Source: Saccharomycopsis fibuligera x Saccharomycopsis cf. fibuligera (lineage: Eukaryota; Ascomycota; Saccharomycetes; Ascoideales; Saccharomycopsidaceae). From it: a stretch of 64,000 nucleotides of DNA. Below, piece after piece: positions 1-10,763 of this stretch (position 1 is its first letter; every line of letters starts with the position of its first letter). The notes below the pieces were generated by a model that worked only from the letters and a program-made list of their open reading frames with translations, did not search any database and had not been told where the DNA came from. Position numbers and translations under genes: made by a program. Where the stretch lies: the NCBI GenBank assembly GCA_001936135.1, contig CP012816.1:1-64000 (forward strand), in the 5' to 3' direction.

Positions 1-149
1 CCTTACACCACCCTTACACCACCCTTACACCACCCTTACACCACCCTTACACCACCCTTACACCACCCTTACACCACCCTTACACCACCCTTACACCACC
101 CTTACACCACCCTTACACCACCCTTACACCACCCTTACACCACCCTTAC
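1..149. repeat. Telomere: 11-bp tandem repeat CCCTTACACCA
   Basis: About 13.5 perfect head-to-tail copies of CCCTTACACCA run from the first base; the G-rich strand reads TGGTGTAAGGG. The C-rich strand points inward, as expected for a left chromosome end. The GGTGT core is shared by many budding-yeast telomeres and is the usual contact for Rap1-type proteins (family knowledge). The array ends abruptly at about 149, inside a repeat, and continues as ACGTAATTGCCA. A nearly identical junction sequence occurs at 3312-3325. Confidence 0.95.
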
Positions 150-394
150 GTAATTGCCACATCCAAACACCTCATATTAACTCAAACATCCAAACACCAC
201 ACACAATCTATAATCTGCAAACTAACGCGCTCTCACGCGAAAAACCGCGCAAAAACGCACGCACGTCACACTACTCCCCCGTTCCACGCTCACCTCAACG
301 CACTTAAACGCCCCTCGACGCCCTCGAACGTCCCCATCACTCCTCCCTCCTCCCTCTTCTCTCTTCTCTCTTCTTTCTCCCCCATATCCTTACT

Positions 395-431
<37 letters not shown>

Positions 432-1150
432 ATTTCCCTTTCCAATTCCTTATTCCTCTCCTTCCTCTTCCTACCTTCCCTCTCTCTCCAAATCTCTTTA
501 TTCCCTCCACACTCCATCATATCTCAATCTCATTCTTCCCTCCTCTCTCTCTTTTCTTCTTCTATTTTATAACCTCATCCATAATCTCTTCAATTATATC
601 CTCCACCACTCCTCTTTCTCCCTTCTTATCTTCTCCTTCCTCCTCTCTTTCTCTCCACTCCCCTCCGTCAAATATTTTATTTTTCCTCAAAAATAAAAAT
701 CTCTTCAATAATTTTTACATCGCTCCCGCCTCACTCTCTACCCTTACCCGTCTTTCATATCCCTCTTACCCATCTTCAAATATATCTTATCTTCTTCTTC
801 ACTTCCAATACAATCTCTTGCTCTTTTATCTCCTTATCCCTCACCTTCCTAACATCTCTCTTTACATCTTCTTCGTTCTCTTCTCTTCTTCTCTTTTCTC
901 CCCATCTTACACCTCTTCTCCTATCATATTTACCACTCTTCACTTTCCTCTTCTCTCCTTCTCTTTTCCTCCTCTCAAAATCAATTCGTCCCGCCGCCCT
1001 TGCCTACTTTCCCTGCTTCCATCTCATATATAATCAATCCTCCACTTATAACTCCAACTCTATCACTTACCTGCCTTCCACTTTTTTTCTTCTCCCTGTT
1101 TTCTTACCTTCCCAACCCCCTTCATTTCTATCTTGTATTATTCCCTCATA
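150..1150. other. Telomere-adjacent pyrimidine-rich gene-free DNA
   Basis: No gene is visible. The + strand is dominated by C and T from about 300 onward, and contains a (CT)n run at about 398-426. The first 150 bases after the telomere are more mixed, with CATCCAAACAC occurring twice and several CGCG-type steps. Open frames here are low-complexity (Ser/Phe/Leu/Pro) products of base composition and are not called as genes. Confidence 0.8.
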
Positions 1151-1151
1151 T

Positions 1152-3500
1152 ACCACCCTCCTGCAACTATATATTACCAATATATTACTTTTCTCTTCTT
1201 CCTTTCCACTATTTTCCTACTGTTTGCTTACTAAATTCCCGACACCCTTGCAAAATCTCCTCTATTATTTTCACATCTTGTATTGTTTTCTCATCTTCTA
1301 TTATTTTCTCATCTTCTATTATTTTCTCATCTTGTATTGTTCTCTCACCAATACCTTCCTCCTGCTTCTCCCGTATTATTCTCACTTTTTTACTACTTCT
1401 CCTACAATCTTATATTACCAACAAATTACTCGTCTGTAACTTCTATTACTACTACTGCCGTACTTCTGCTCTCTTCCTACTGTTTCCTTACTACCTTCCC
1501 AACTCCCTCCCATTGTATCTTGTATTGTTCGCTCACTTCCCACCCTCCTGCCTTTCCAATCTTACCAATATAATATTTCTCTGTAATTTCTATTCTTTCC
1601 TCTACCCTTCCGCTGTTCTACTATCTCGACGCCCTTCTGTACTATCTTGTACCATTCTCTAACATACCACCCTCCTGCCTCTCCCTTATTACTAATATAA
1701 TACTTTTCTGTCACTTCTATTCTTTCCATTATCTTCCTATTATTTTTACTACCGTCCCAACGCCCTTCCGTACTATCTTGTACCATTCTCGAATCTTACC
1801 TATATAATATTTTTCTGTCACTTCTTCTCTCTCCACTATCTATCCGCTGTTCTACTACTTCGACGCCCTTCTGTACTATCGTGTATCAATCTTTCTCACT
1901 TACCACCCTCCTGCCTCCCCAGTATTGCCAATATAATACCTGTCTGCTACTCCTATTATTTTTAATATCGTTTTCTTACTACCTTCCCGACGCTCTTCCG
2001 TTCTGTCGTGTATCAATCTTTCTCACTTACCAGCCTCTTACTTCTCCATATATTACATTTATAATACTTTTTGTCACTTTCATTCTTTCCATTATTTTCC
2101 TATTATTTTTAACACCTTCCCGACACCCTTGCAAAATATCTTGTATCAATTTCTCTCACTTACCACCCTCCTACCTGCCCCGTATTGCCAATATAATACC
2201 TGTCTGCTACTCCTATTATCTTTTCTATCGTTCTAATACTACTGCAATATATCTTTTCTCTTCTCTCTGTTCTATTACCTCGACACCTTTGCTTACCATC
2301 ATCATAACTACCCCATATTATCAATATAATACTTTTTGTCACTTTTATTCTTTTTCCATTATTTTCATATTATTTTTAATACCTTCCCGACGCACTTCCC
2401 GACGCCCTTGCATACGATCTTCTATTGTTACCTCACAAATACCGTTCTCCTGCGATATTATATTATCAACAAATTACTTCTCTGTTACTCCTATCCTTTC
2501 CACTACCTTCCTTTTTTTTTCTCTTACTACCTTCCCGACGCCTTTCTGTACTGTGTTGTATCACTTTCTCACATACCACCCGCTACTTTTCCCATATTAT
2601 CTTTATAATACTTTTCTGTTATCATACTCTTTCCTCTATCTTTCCCCTCTTGTACTATCTCCACATCCTTCTGTACTGTATTGTACCGTTGTCTGTCGTA
2701 ACACCCTTTTACGACTCTATATTACCGATATATTTTTTTGTCGCTACTTTATTCTTTCCATTGTTTTTCCTCTGTCTTTTCACTTCTTTCCCCACGCACT
2801 TTCATACTATCTTGTATCAATCTCTCACTTGCCACCCTTTTACAACTATATATAACCATTGTAATACTTGTCCGTCACTCATATTCCCTACTGTCTTTAC
2901 TATCGTTCTACTGTTACTGCACTACGTCTTTTATTCTTTCTACACACTGTTTTATTATCTTCCCGACGCCTTTCCGTACTGTCATATCAATCTCTCTCGT
3001 ACCACCCTCCTGCGATTTTATTACCATTATAATACTTTTCTGTAACTTCTATTTTTACTATCTTTTTACTACTACTTCATACTGTTTTCTCTTTCCCCTG
3101 TTCTATTATCTCGACGTTCTTTCATACTGTCGTATCATTCTCTCACTTACCACCATCCTACAACCATATATTACCAATACCATACCTTTCTGTCACTCGT
3201 ACTCTTTCCACTATCTTCCTACTGCTACACTCACTACTGTTTTCTTACTACCTTCCTGACACTATCCATACTTCTTGTATTACTCTCTTTTACTTACCAC
3301 CCTTACACCACACGTAAATTGCCAATATAATACCTTTTTGTAACTCGTACTCTTTCCACTGTCTGCCTACTGCTACTGCACTACACCATTTCGCTTAATA
3401 CTGACTTCTTATCTTGTCGACGCTCTTCCTACTCTCTTGTATCAGTCATTATCATACCACCCTTACACCACATACATGTTACCAATACAATACCTTTCTT
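1152..3500. repeat. Degenerate subtelomeric tandem array, ~115-160 bp unit
   Basis: About 18 diverged units are recognisable by an ordered set of boxes: ACCACCCTCCTGC, then CCAATATAATAC about 25 bases later, then TCTGTCACTTCTATTC, then TTCCCGACGCCCTT. The first box starts near 1152, 1539, 1666, 1902, 2029, 2162, 2440, 2575, 2700, 2831, 3001, 3149, 3296 and 3456, with weaker boxes filling the larger gaps. Spacing is roughly 115-170 bp, most often about 130. In the two innermost units the first box reads ACCACCCTTACACCAC, identical over 16 bases to the telomeric array. No coding potential is credible. Confidence 0.8.
1274..1345. repeat. 18-bp x 4 minisatellite inside the subtelomeric array
   Basis: Four consecutive 18-base units of the form CATCTTSTATTRTTTTCT follow each other. 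The outer two read CTTG...TTG and the middle two CTTC...TTA. It is a local secondary expansion of a pyrimidine-rich part of the larger array. Confidence 0.8.
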
Positions 3501-6330
3501 TGTCACTTGTTCTATATTTACTATCTTCCCTCCACCCTTACAATATCAAGCTATTTCTGCCTATTCTCTTTATACCCACTTCTTCCTGTTATCTCCACAT
3601 TCTGCTCGTATTCCTCCCGTTGCATTTGCATCTCGTCCGTTTGTTTTCCATTGCCTTTGCACCCTCCTTTTTTTTGACTCTCTAAAAGCTTTACATTAAA
3701 TCACTGTTTTTTTTTCACTTTTTTCTCTGCTCTATTATCACTGCTGCACTAATATTACTGCTACAGTATTGTTCTTACTAATTCTCTCGTGTTTTTCTTT
3801 TTATACTTCTTCCTTATTTCCCCACACAACTTGCACCGCACTGTCCCACTTGTTTTCCAGCTGATGCTCTTTGCTTCTGACAAGCATAAATATTTTCTCA
3901 ACTTATTACCTGAACGCTGCTCTTGCTCCACTTCATCGCTTTTTTTCTCATCTATCCGATATCCTAAACTCTATAAACGCATCGCGTTTTGTCTTGTCTT
4001 GCTCCCCAGCGACTCTTACACCCTGCCCTTAGCCAATATATACGCTAGCTGCTGCCTTTTTCTCACCCCGAACTGTCTCCTTTCCATATTCCAATCGTTT
4101 TTTTGTTTTTTCTTCTGTGATCTTGCCTGTTCTCAGCAACCATAAATTGTCCAACCCTAGCCATCACTCTAATAGCTTCTTACTTGACAAGCGTGTTAAC
4201 TAATTGACGTTGCACAGAATCTGTCTTCACACCGCTCTCTTGCCTGCTCCAATCTCAATTCCGACCATCTCCAATTGTATACAACCCTTTATTAATTACC
4301 TTTTGCGTGCTCGATGCAATTACTACTTCTGCCCCCTTGCCATATATCATTTTAGTCTGTTACAATAACTTCCCCTTTCTTTACAGCACCCATCCTTTTA
4401 TACCTCCAGTGCGTCCTTTCAGTACTTGTTCACCACGATCCGTCCCACCTGCAGTATCGTGATTGTTTTTCATTATTAAGTGCTTGACCTTGATCCACAC
4501 TTCTGACCCTTTGCTTTGTTTTTATAATACGATTATCTAACTTTATTTTATTTTTACACCCGTGTTATATGTTACTAAAGTAAAGCTCATAATGCTATTT
4601 TGCTCCTGTTCACTACCTTTGTCTGTGCCCGCATTCCCACCATATTAGCTGCATACTACCTCGTTTTTCTTCCCCATGTTCTATCCATGATCTTCCCGAC
4701 ATGCATAATGCAATCCAGCCTCGTAGCTCTATCTCTCTCTGTGTGTGTCACTCACCACCCTCAAACATCCGTTGTAGCAGCTCAAATCTCTGATAATTTG
4801 ACAGCCTCCGACTTGCCTGTTAAATTATGATCTTCAAATATTACAAGCAGTGAGTGCCTTGCATTTTTATTTCACCATTGTGTGCGCGACCATAACAGCT
4901 CCTCCAAGAAGTATACTACTCTAGCACATTCTGCTAAAAAGTTTTTTTTTTTTTTTTTTATTGTTTTTTTTTGACCATTTAGCTTGCTAATCTCTACGCA
5001 TACCTTGACGTTACATTATCTTAATCGTTTCACCTGTTATCATTTACTGTTTATAGCAATTGCAAAAATTACTTGAGTGTAAAGCAATGTTTTTTTTCGC
5101 CTTCTTGTCTCGTTTGAGCTACTCTCGGGAAGCTGAGATGCATTGTGTCATTCAAGCACGATGCACCCCACTAACTAGCACTTTCTATTTCTGCCACTGC
5201 GATATCCAAGTAAGCAATATCAAACTGCATCTGTACTATTTTCCCTAGATCTGCTGATCTGCCTCCACAGCAATGTACAAAACAACGCCGATATCAAAAC
5301 CGTCACCCTTCGTCACCTTCCATCACCCATTTAGAATATCCCATCTTTGACTTTATACAAAACCAATCCAGTGCCTAGTACCGTCCCAACATTCAACACA
5401 TATGTGCCTCTTATAACTACCACATCAGCTGTATATTGCATTGTTTATTGTCCTTGTACTCTGTCTTTGATCCTCCGATCGCCTTGTTTGTCTTCTTGCC
5501 ACATCTAAAGCTGCTGCCACTACTTTTTCTAGATTAGCTGATACGAGCTGCCCACTAAACAGTATGCAGAGAAGATCACCGATATCAATGAGTAGTTGCC
5601 TACGCCCAAAGCACAGAAACAACACTGCACACGAGTTAAGCCATAGTATACGTTTTTTAGCCTCCTCTGTGCTACAACCCAATCTTAGTCCGGTGCTTTT
5701 TAATTTTATCTTTTTCACATATTCTACTGTGCTATCTATAGTATCTTGACACTTTCTCAGCCGATTCTTCAGCTGCTTCTTTCATACAAATGAAACTCAA
5801 ATATCGCAAAATATGCCAACCAGCAGTGCCATCATCTAAACCAACCGTTTATTGCGAAACACTTGACTCCAACAAAAAACCAGAAGAACACAGACAAAGT
5901 TTGCCCATGCTCCAGCCTCTGCTTGAACTGCTTTATCTGACAATGCGCTACTTACAATCATCCAACTGACATCAAAGTCTAGCAATTCAACTAATATATG
6001 AACCACCGGCAAATATGTATGTGCTCTCAAACATAGTTATCCTTTTCCACAGACCGGTTGTGGCGTTGTTATTCATTCGGTGCATCATTATGTGACATCT
6101 TGTAGAGCATAGATACATTGTTCCCCCGGTATGTACAAGAGAAAAGCAATACATATGAATGCACTATGTAAGAACAGTCCACCAGAAGACACAAAAAGCC
6201 AGTAGGCCGCGACACAGCGCAAACAGCTATACAACAAAGGAAAACTAAATATTAGATTATGTATGAAATCTGCAAGTGGATAAATAGGGAAACTGAGGGA
6301 GAAGATCCTGCATGGAGATAATCCGGTTGA
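3501..6330. other. Gene-free subtelomeric DNA
   Basis: Pyrimidine bias continues to roughly 5000 and then fades. There is a T18 run at about 4942-4959. Open frames up to 118 codons (for example 3789-4145) have Phe/Leu/Ser-rich products without any recognisable motif, and I do not call them genes. I found no terminal repeats, transposase or reverse-transcriptase motifs. Confidence 0.7.
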
Positions 6331-6437
6331 GCGCGGAGAAAACATGCGGTTCGGCGCGACTAGTACAAAACAGGGAAAATCACGGAATTTTGGTTTGGCG
6401 ACAAGTAAGGGAAAATTTGGTTCGGGGCCAATGCCAC

Positions 6438-6947
6438 AGGATGACCGAGGAAGGGGATGGGCGAGAAAATGGTGGAAAAAGCCAGAACAAATACTATGGA
6501 TGGCGTAGAACTAGATTATATAGCAAATTACAGGCTAGTTAGCAAATTTAGACGAGTATATAGGGCAAAAAGCTGGGCGAGGTGGTTCGGGGGACCAGAT
6601 AGCGGTGGATTGGCGGAACCCATAGTAAAGAGGGATTTTGGCGAGGAGGCGGTTGGGGGGATAGTATGTGAAAAGTGCGGTTGGGGGCCAAAGCGGGCAA
6701 GTAGGATGACCGAGGAAGGGGATGGGCGAGAAAATGGTGGAAAAAGCCAGAACAAATACTATGGATGGCGTAGAACTAGATTATATAGCAAATTACAGGC
6801 TACTTAGCAGGGCAAAAAGCTGGGCGAGGTGGTTCGGGGGACCAGGTAGCGGTGGATTGGCGGAACCCATAGTAAAGAGGGATTTTGGCGAGGAGGCGGT
6901 TGGGGGGATAGTATGTGAAAAGTGCGGTTGGGGGCCAAAGCGGGCAA
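6438..6947. repeat. Direct tandem duplication, ~263-bp and ~245-bp copies
   Basis: Copy 1 (about 6438-6700) and copy 2 (about 6703-6947) begin with AGGATGACCGAGGAAGGGG and end with GGGGGCCAAAGCGGGCAA. They are almost identical except that copy 2 lacks about 20 bases around TAGCAAATTTAGACGAG. A weaker, older copy appears to precede them (about 6340-6437: GGTTCGG, ATTTTGG, GGTTCGGGGCCAA in the same order). The segment is G-rich on the + strand, the opposite of the outer subtelomere. Short open frames run through the copies but show no known domain. Confidence 0.85.
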
Positions 6948-7867
6948 ATATATGTTAGTAGATATGTAGGATCTGTCAAAAATATTATTAAAACATCTCG
7001 TTAGCCGGTATCTAAGCATTTTTCAGTTAAACATTACTTGCTTGGTAGAGCTTGCAACTTTATAGAGATAATAGCAAATGATTTTAATTTTTTCAACTAC
7101 ATTTACTAATAAGGTATTAATGGTGATTCATCTTCCATTATATAGCAGAGAATGACCCAACCGTAACAACCCATGTTTTAAAATTTGTCCATCTTCTTTG
7201 ATAGCAACAGGTCGAACTGATAAATACTCACTATAATCTTAAAGTCTTGAACGACAATCGTTTATTATTTGAACATTATTGTAATTTGAAGTACTGAGCC
7301 GAGCATGATTGCTCAGCATGCAATCACGAGTACCTTTGGCATTGATGCTCTTCAGAAAAGTACTCTACAAGGAAACTACACTCGATGCTTTTTTTTTAAA
7401 AAAAAAATAAATAATCTGCTTTATTAGTTAGGAAAAGGTACTGAAATTTTCCAGTTTCCTATGAAATGTATGTTGTCTGTGCTTTTATGTTGTCTGTCCT
7501 TTTTTACTTACATGCACATTGTAACAAAAGCCTACTTTTAACCAACATTATTCTCTTCCTATTATGTGGCCCCTAAGAAGATCACCGCTGTATTTTCTTT
7601 TTTGAGAAGCATTTTTTTTTAACTTACTACGATACTCCCTGAAATTGGCTAACTAACCAGATGTAACCACTGTTTCTGTGTATGGTTGTACCTAGTTAAT
7701 ATGTTATCGCTTGATCCAACAATCCATCACGCTGCGCACATAATTTGGTACAATATATCGTTAACAAGTTAAAAACTATTGTGATGCTTACAATTAAAAA
7801 TCAAAACAGCACAGCCTTGAATTACGGCTAAATAAATCATTAAAAAATGAATAAGACAAACTTACTA
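6948..7867. other. Gene-free AT-rich spacer
   Basis: No open frame with credible coding character. It contains a T9A9-type run at about 7389-7408. It forms the boundary between the subtelomere and the first gene, which ends at 7868. Confidence 0.7.
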
Positions 7868-8977
7868 CTAATCATTGACCTCATCATCAGATAATCTTAT
7901 TGTATCGGTCAATGGGCTGAAAGCACTTTGCGGATGGCCCGCATTATGACGCAAACTGCGACTATTAACATCAACAACTTTCAAAGAGTATGGGTAGAGA
8001 TCGCCGTTCTTTTCCTGTGATGGGGCCCCGTTTTGTAATCTGAGACTTGACTTACTCTTTGAATTACGATGATTGTGATGATTATGCTTTTTTGACGATA
8101 AACCGTGCCACAATTTGGCACCACTATTGCCACCATTCTTACTATTTTCGTTGTTCAAGTTATATTTTGCAGCTGCATTAATGTTACCGTGATTCTGAGC
8201 AAGTCGCAAGGTATTATTTTGGGGCCGCTTGCGAATGAGCCTTGAAACTCTTGAGTGTCTTCTATCTTTGGAAGTTGTGAACTGGTCACTAGGTGCTGGG
8301 CTTTGACTTGACTGTGCACTTTCCACATCTTTAATGACAAGTTTGTTTCCACCTGGAGTTTTAATACCAAGGTCTTGATTATCAAGCACGTAAAATTCCT
8401 TGCTGACAAATTGGGTTAGCGTTTCCTTTTCTCTAATCAAATTGTCAAAGTTTTCCAACCTCTTTAATGGTTCGCTAAGTGGAATTTGTAAGTTGCTCCA
8501 GAACAAAAGATTCAAAAAGCCAAAACTAAGATTCTTAATTTTGCTATTGGTTTTACTTTTTGCTTGTTTTGCATCTTTTTCATCATCAGCCTCTGTGGCA
8601 TTAACTACATTAACTTCAAGGGCCACAAACCAGTAATCGAATAACACATTAACAAGTTTTAGTATGCCAAAAGCAGCAAACACAGTAGCCTCTAAACAAT
8701 ACAAGTTTATTAGCGCCAAGCGCTTATAAAACCTCACGACGGCTTTTCTCAAAAGAAATAGAACCAGAATGTATCTAAGGGCAATGGACACAATCACGCG
8801 CTGCACACCATAGAGCAAAGTTGAAAAAAACTTGAGCGTCTTGGATTGTGTTGTATTGGTAGCATCTTCTAACACTGGCAATGGTGCCGTATTGGGATTA
8901 TGATCTGCTGTTGTGCTGTTGGCGCTTGGTAACAGGTTTTCGCTAGAAGAGCTCTTGATATTGGATATCTGTGCCAT
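7868..8977 (-). CDS. Membrane protein of unknown function (369 aa), outermost gene
   Basis: I do not recognise the family. The ATG at 8977 opens a 369-residue protein. Residues 1-45 are polar and Ser/Asn/Thr-rich. About 50-125 holds two or three hydrophobic stretches (VIVSIALRYILVLFLL and LEATVFAAFGILKLVNVLF), compatible with membrane hairpins. A charged segment follows (EADDEKDAKQAKSK), then a third hydrophobic patch (FGFLNLLFW). The C-terminal 150 residues are basic, His/Asn/Ser-rich and probably disordered. Such a layout occurs in ER and lipid-droplet proteins (an Ldb16-like role is possible, a guess only). The upstream region carries three Tbf1-like sites. Codon use and length support a real gene; function is open. 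Confidence 0.75.
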   Translation of the reverse strand: MAQISNIKSSSSENLLPSANSTTADHNPNTAPLPVLEDATNTTQSKTLKFFSTLLYGVQRVIVSIALRYILVLFLLRKAVVRFYKRLALINLYCLEATVFAAFGILKLVNVLFDYWFVALEVNVVNATEADDEKDAKQAKSKTNSKIKNLSFGFLNLLFWSNLQIPLSEPLKRLENFDNLIREKETLTQFVSKEFYVLDNQDLGIKTPGGNKLVIKDVESAQSSQSPAPSDQFTTSKDRRHSRVSRLIRKRPQNNTLRLAQNHGNINAAAKYNLNNENSKNGGNSGAKLWHGLSSKKHNHHNHRNSKSKSSLRLQNGAPSQEKNGDLYPYSLKVVDVNSRSLRHNAGHPQSAFSPLTDTIRLSDDEVND

Positions 8978-9430
8978 TGTTATTCAGCAATTGGAGAGGA
9001 AGCATGAGGCGAATATCCAAAGTATTGGTAGAATAAATGGCGTTTCTTACAGATCTGGTTGTTTGTGAAGGCGAAAAAAATTTTGGGGTTTTGTGAATGT
9101 AGCAGGAAAAAATAGGGCAAAAGTGCGTTTGCTAACATACGCACAGAACGCACTGTGCAGCAGTCGCTAACAGCGGTTTTTTCTCTTGCCTGTAAGCCCT
9201 AAAGTGGGAAACTGGTATGCTTGGAGTTATGCTGATGATGGCAGTCATTGCAGGCCTACGATACATGATAGAGCTAAAATAAATTTATTAGGGTTTAATA
9301 TTAGGGTTGCTTGCTGATGTTGTGGTATTACATGAGATTTGTGTGTTTCTGCAGCTTCTAATTTATTCTATCCTATAGTGTTTATGTGTAGTGGTTCTCG
9401 TCATTGCACAATCACACAACCTGCACTCAA
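8978..9430 (-). promoter_or_regulatory. Promoter region with three Tbf1-like sites and small hairpins
   Basis: AGCCCTAA lies at 9195-9202 and TTAGGGTT occurs twice at about 9288-9306, all matching the yeast Tbf1 core ARCCCTAA on one strand or the other. Closer to the gene, GCACAG-AACGCA-CTGTGC (9141-9158) and CGCT-AAC-AGCG (9165-9175) are perfect short inverted repeats. The most likely target is the leftward gene starting at 8977; the other flank is only the 3' end of the EXPERA gene. A Tbf1-driven small RNA in this gap is possible but I could not identify one. Confidence 0.5.
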
Positions 9431-10067
9431 CTATATCTTCTTCTTGTCTTCTTGGGAACTGGCATGCTCAGATATTATGCGAGTAATCCTTATGCTGAAA
9501 TCAACAAAAATGACAAACGGAATTAGAAACGTTGGAAAGTAAACCCAGAAGAGTTTGATCTTGTCAGCGTTGGAGACAGAAAAGCCGATAGTTTCAGCAT
9601 GCTGGTTGTCGTAGATGATGATCTCGTAAAGACAGAACAATGTGGTCAAGGCAGCATTGAAGCCATAAGTGAGGATCCACGGATAGAATTTCTTGGCTCC
9701 TGATGTAAAGTGTCAGTAAATTTTGATTTTTGCAAATAAAACAAAACAAAATAAAAGTAAAGTAAACAGAAAACAAAAAAGCGCAAGATCACATACCCTT
9801 GGATAAACTGTACAAACTAATGAAAAACACCGGAAGCTGGAAAAATAGCTCAACCAAGCCAGCAATCTTCAACCATGAGGGGCTAATGCAGAGAATGAAA
9901 TCCTTGTTTTCTTTCAAATGGAAGTCCAACACCTTTTGCTGGACCGAGAGTCTCCACTGGCTGGGGATGGCAAGGGAGCTGTCCACAAGAATGGTGATGG
10001 GGATATGGATGAGGAAGTAGAGAAAGTAGAAGGTGTCTAGCTTGGAACTTTTGGTAAACACTGCCAT
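9431..10067 (-). CDS. EXPERA/TMEM97-family membrane protein (179 aa, one intron)
   Basis: Exon 1 is 10067-9797 and exon 2 is 9699-9431. The intron (9796-9700, 97 nt) begins GTATGT, has a TACTGAC branch point at 9718-9712 and ends CAG. The join restores ...SLSKGAKKFYPWIL... in frame, giving 179 residues. The protein has four hydrophobic segments: FYFLYFLIHIPITILVDSS, LKIAGLVELFFQLPVFFIS, the FNAALTTLFCLYEIII region and FWVYFPTFLIPFVIFVDF. It ends with a lysine-rich tail (SSQEDKKKI), which could act as an ER-retrieval signal. Family knowledge: TMEM97/sigma-2-type EXPERA proteins reside in ER membranes and handle sterol-like ligands; yeast YLR050C is the apparent counterpart. Neither exon alone gives a complete protein. 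Confidence 0.85.
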
Positions 10068-10763
10068 TATAGTGGTGAATTGGATGTGTTGTTGTCGTAG
10101 TATAGTATACTATGCAAGTATATTCCTTGATAACATTGACGATGAAAAGAGAAACAGTGGAAATAATGCTTAAGTAAGAGTGCGCGTAGAATATGTTGCG
10201 GACACACCGCGTATGACGCATTCTGCAAAACATAAACAATTGACAATCAACCAGCCAATAACTACACCAAACACGGCATAAGTACAACTGCAGCTGGCAT
10301 GCTAGCAAGTGTTGTTGTTATTATTGTGCTACTCGATTGTCGACTGCTGCTGTGCTGGCAGCGCCATGTATGCTGTTGCTATTGTTGTGTGCTTCGACTG
10401 CGACGCAGGACACTGTTTGGCCAGCCAGTGGCCGGCCAGCTACGGAGTACACTATAGTGTACTGCTGCTGCCGCCTATTGTCGGTGTTTTGGTGTTTGCT
10501 CTAGTCGAGGCGCCTCGCTCGCCTAATGCGGAAACATAAAAACACCGCCCTGCCAGCCACCAAACCTAATCTATAGATAGATTTTCGCCATCACTCTCCA
10601 GATCACTATATAAGCAGCGCCTTCATCCTGTCTTTGACTGCTCCATTCATCTTTTATTTTCTCATTCTTTCTCCATTATCATCCACAATAAACAAAAAAC
10701 TTTCCAGTTCTAGCTCTTACTGCTAATCTATTTGCTACATTAAACACACTATTCACATTCACA
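10068..10763 (+). promoter_or_regulatory. Divergent promoter with TATA box for a highly expressed small gene
   Basis: TATATAAG at 10607-10614 lies about 150 bases before the ATG at 10764. The last 100 bases before the ATG are C/T-rich on the + strand, as is typical of strong yeast leader regions. Further upstream (about 10420-10440) is a GGCCAGC/GGCCGGCC cluster. The left side serves the EXPERA gene starting at 10067. Confidence 0.6.

Noticed and set aside
1000-3259. Long + strand frames (up to 324 codons) in the subtelomere
   Set aside because: Stops are rare because the strand is nearly free of G, and the frames run through degenerate tandem repeats with Phe/Leu/Ser-rich products.
6457-6958. 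Open frames within the duplicated 263-bp units
   Set aside because: Frames are short, repeat the same 30-40 residues because of the duplication, and show no domain or codon bias.
3501-7860. Relic transposon or retroelement in the gene-free subtelomere
   Set aside because: No terminal repeats, target-site duplications, or transposase or polymerase motifs were seen in any frame.
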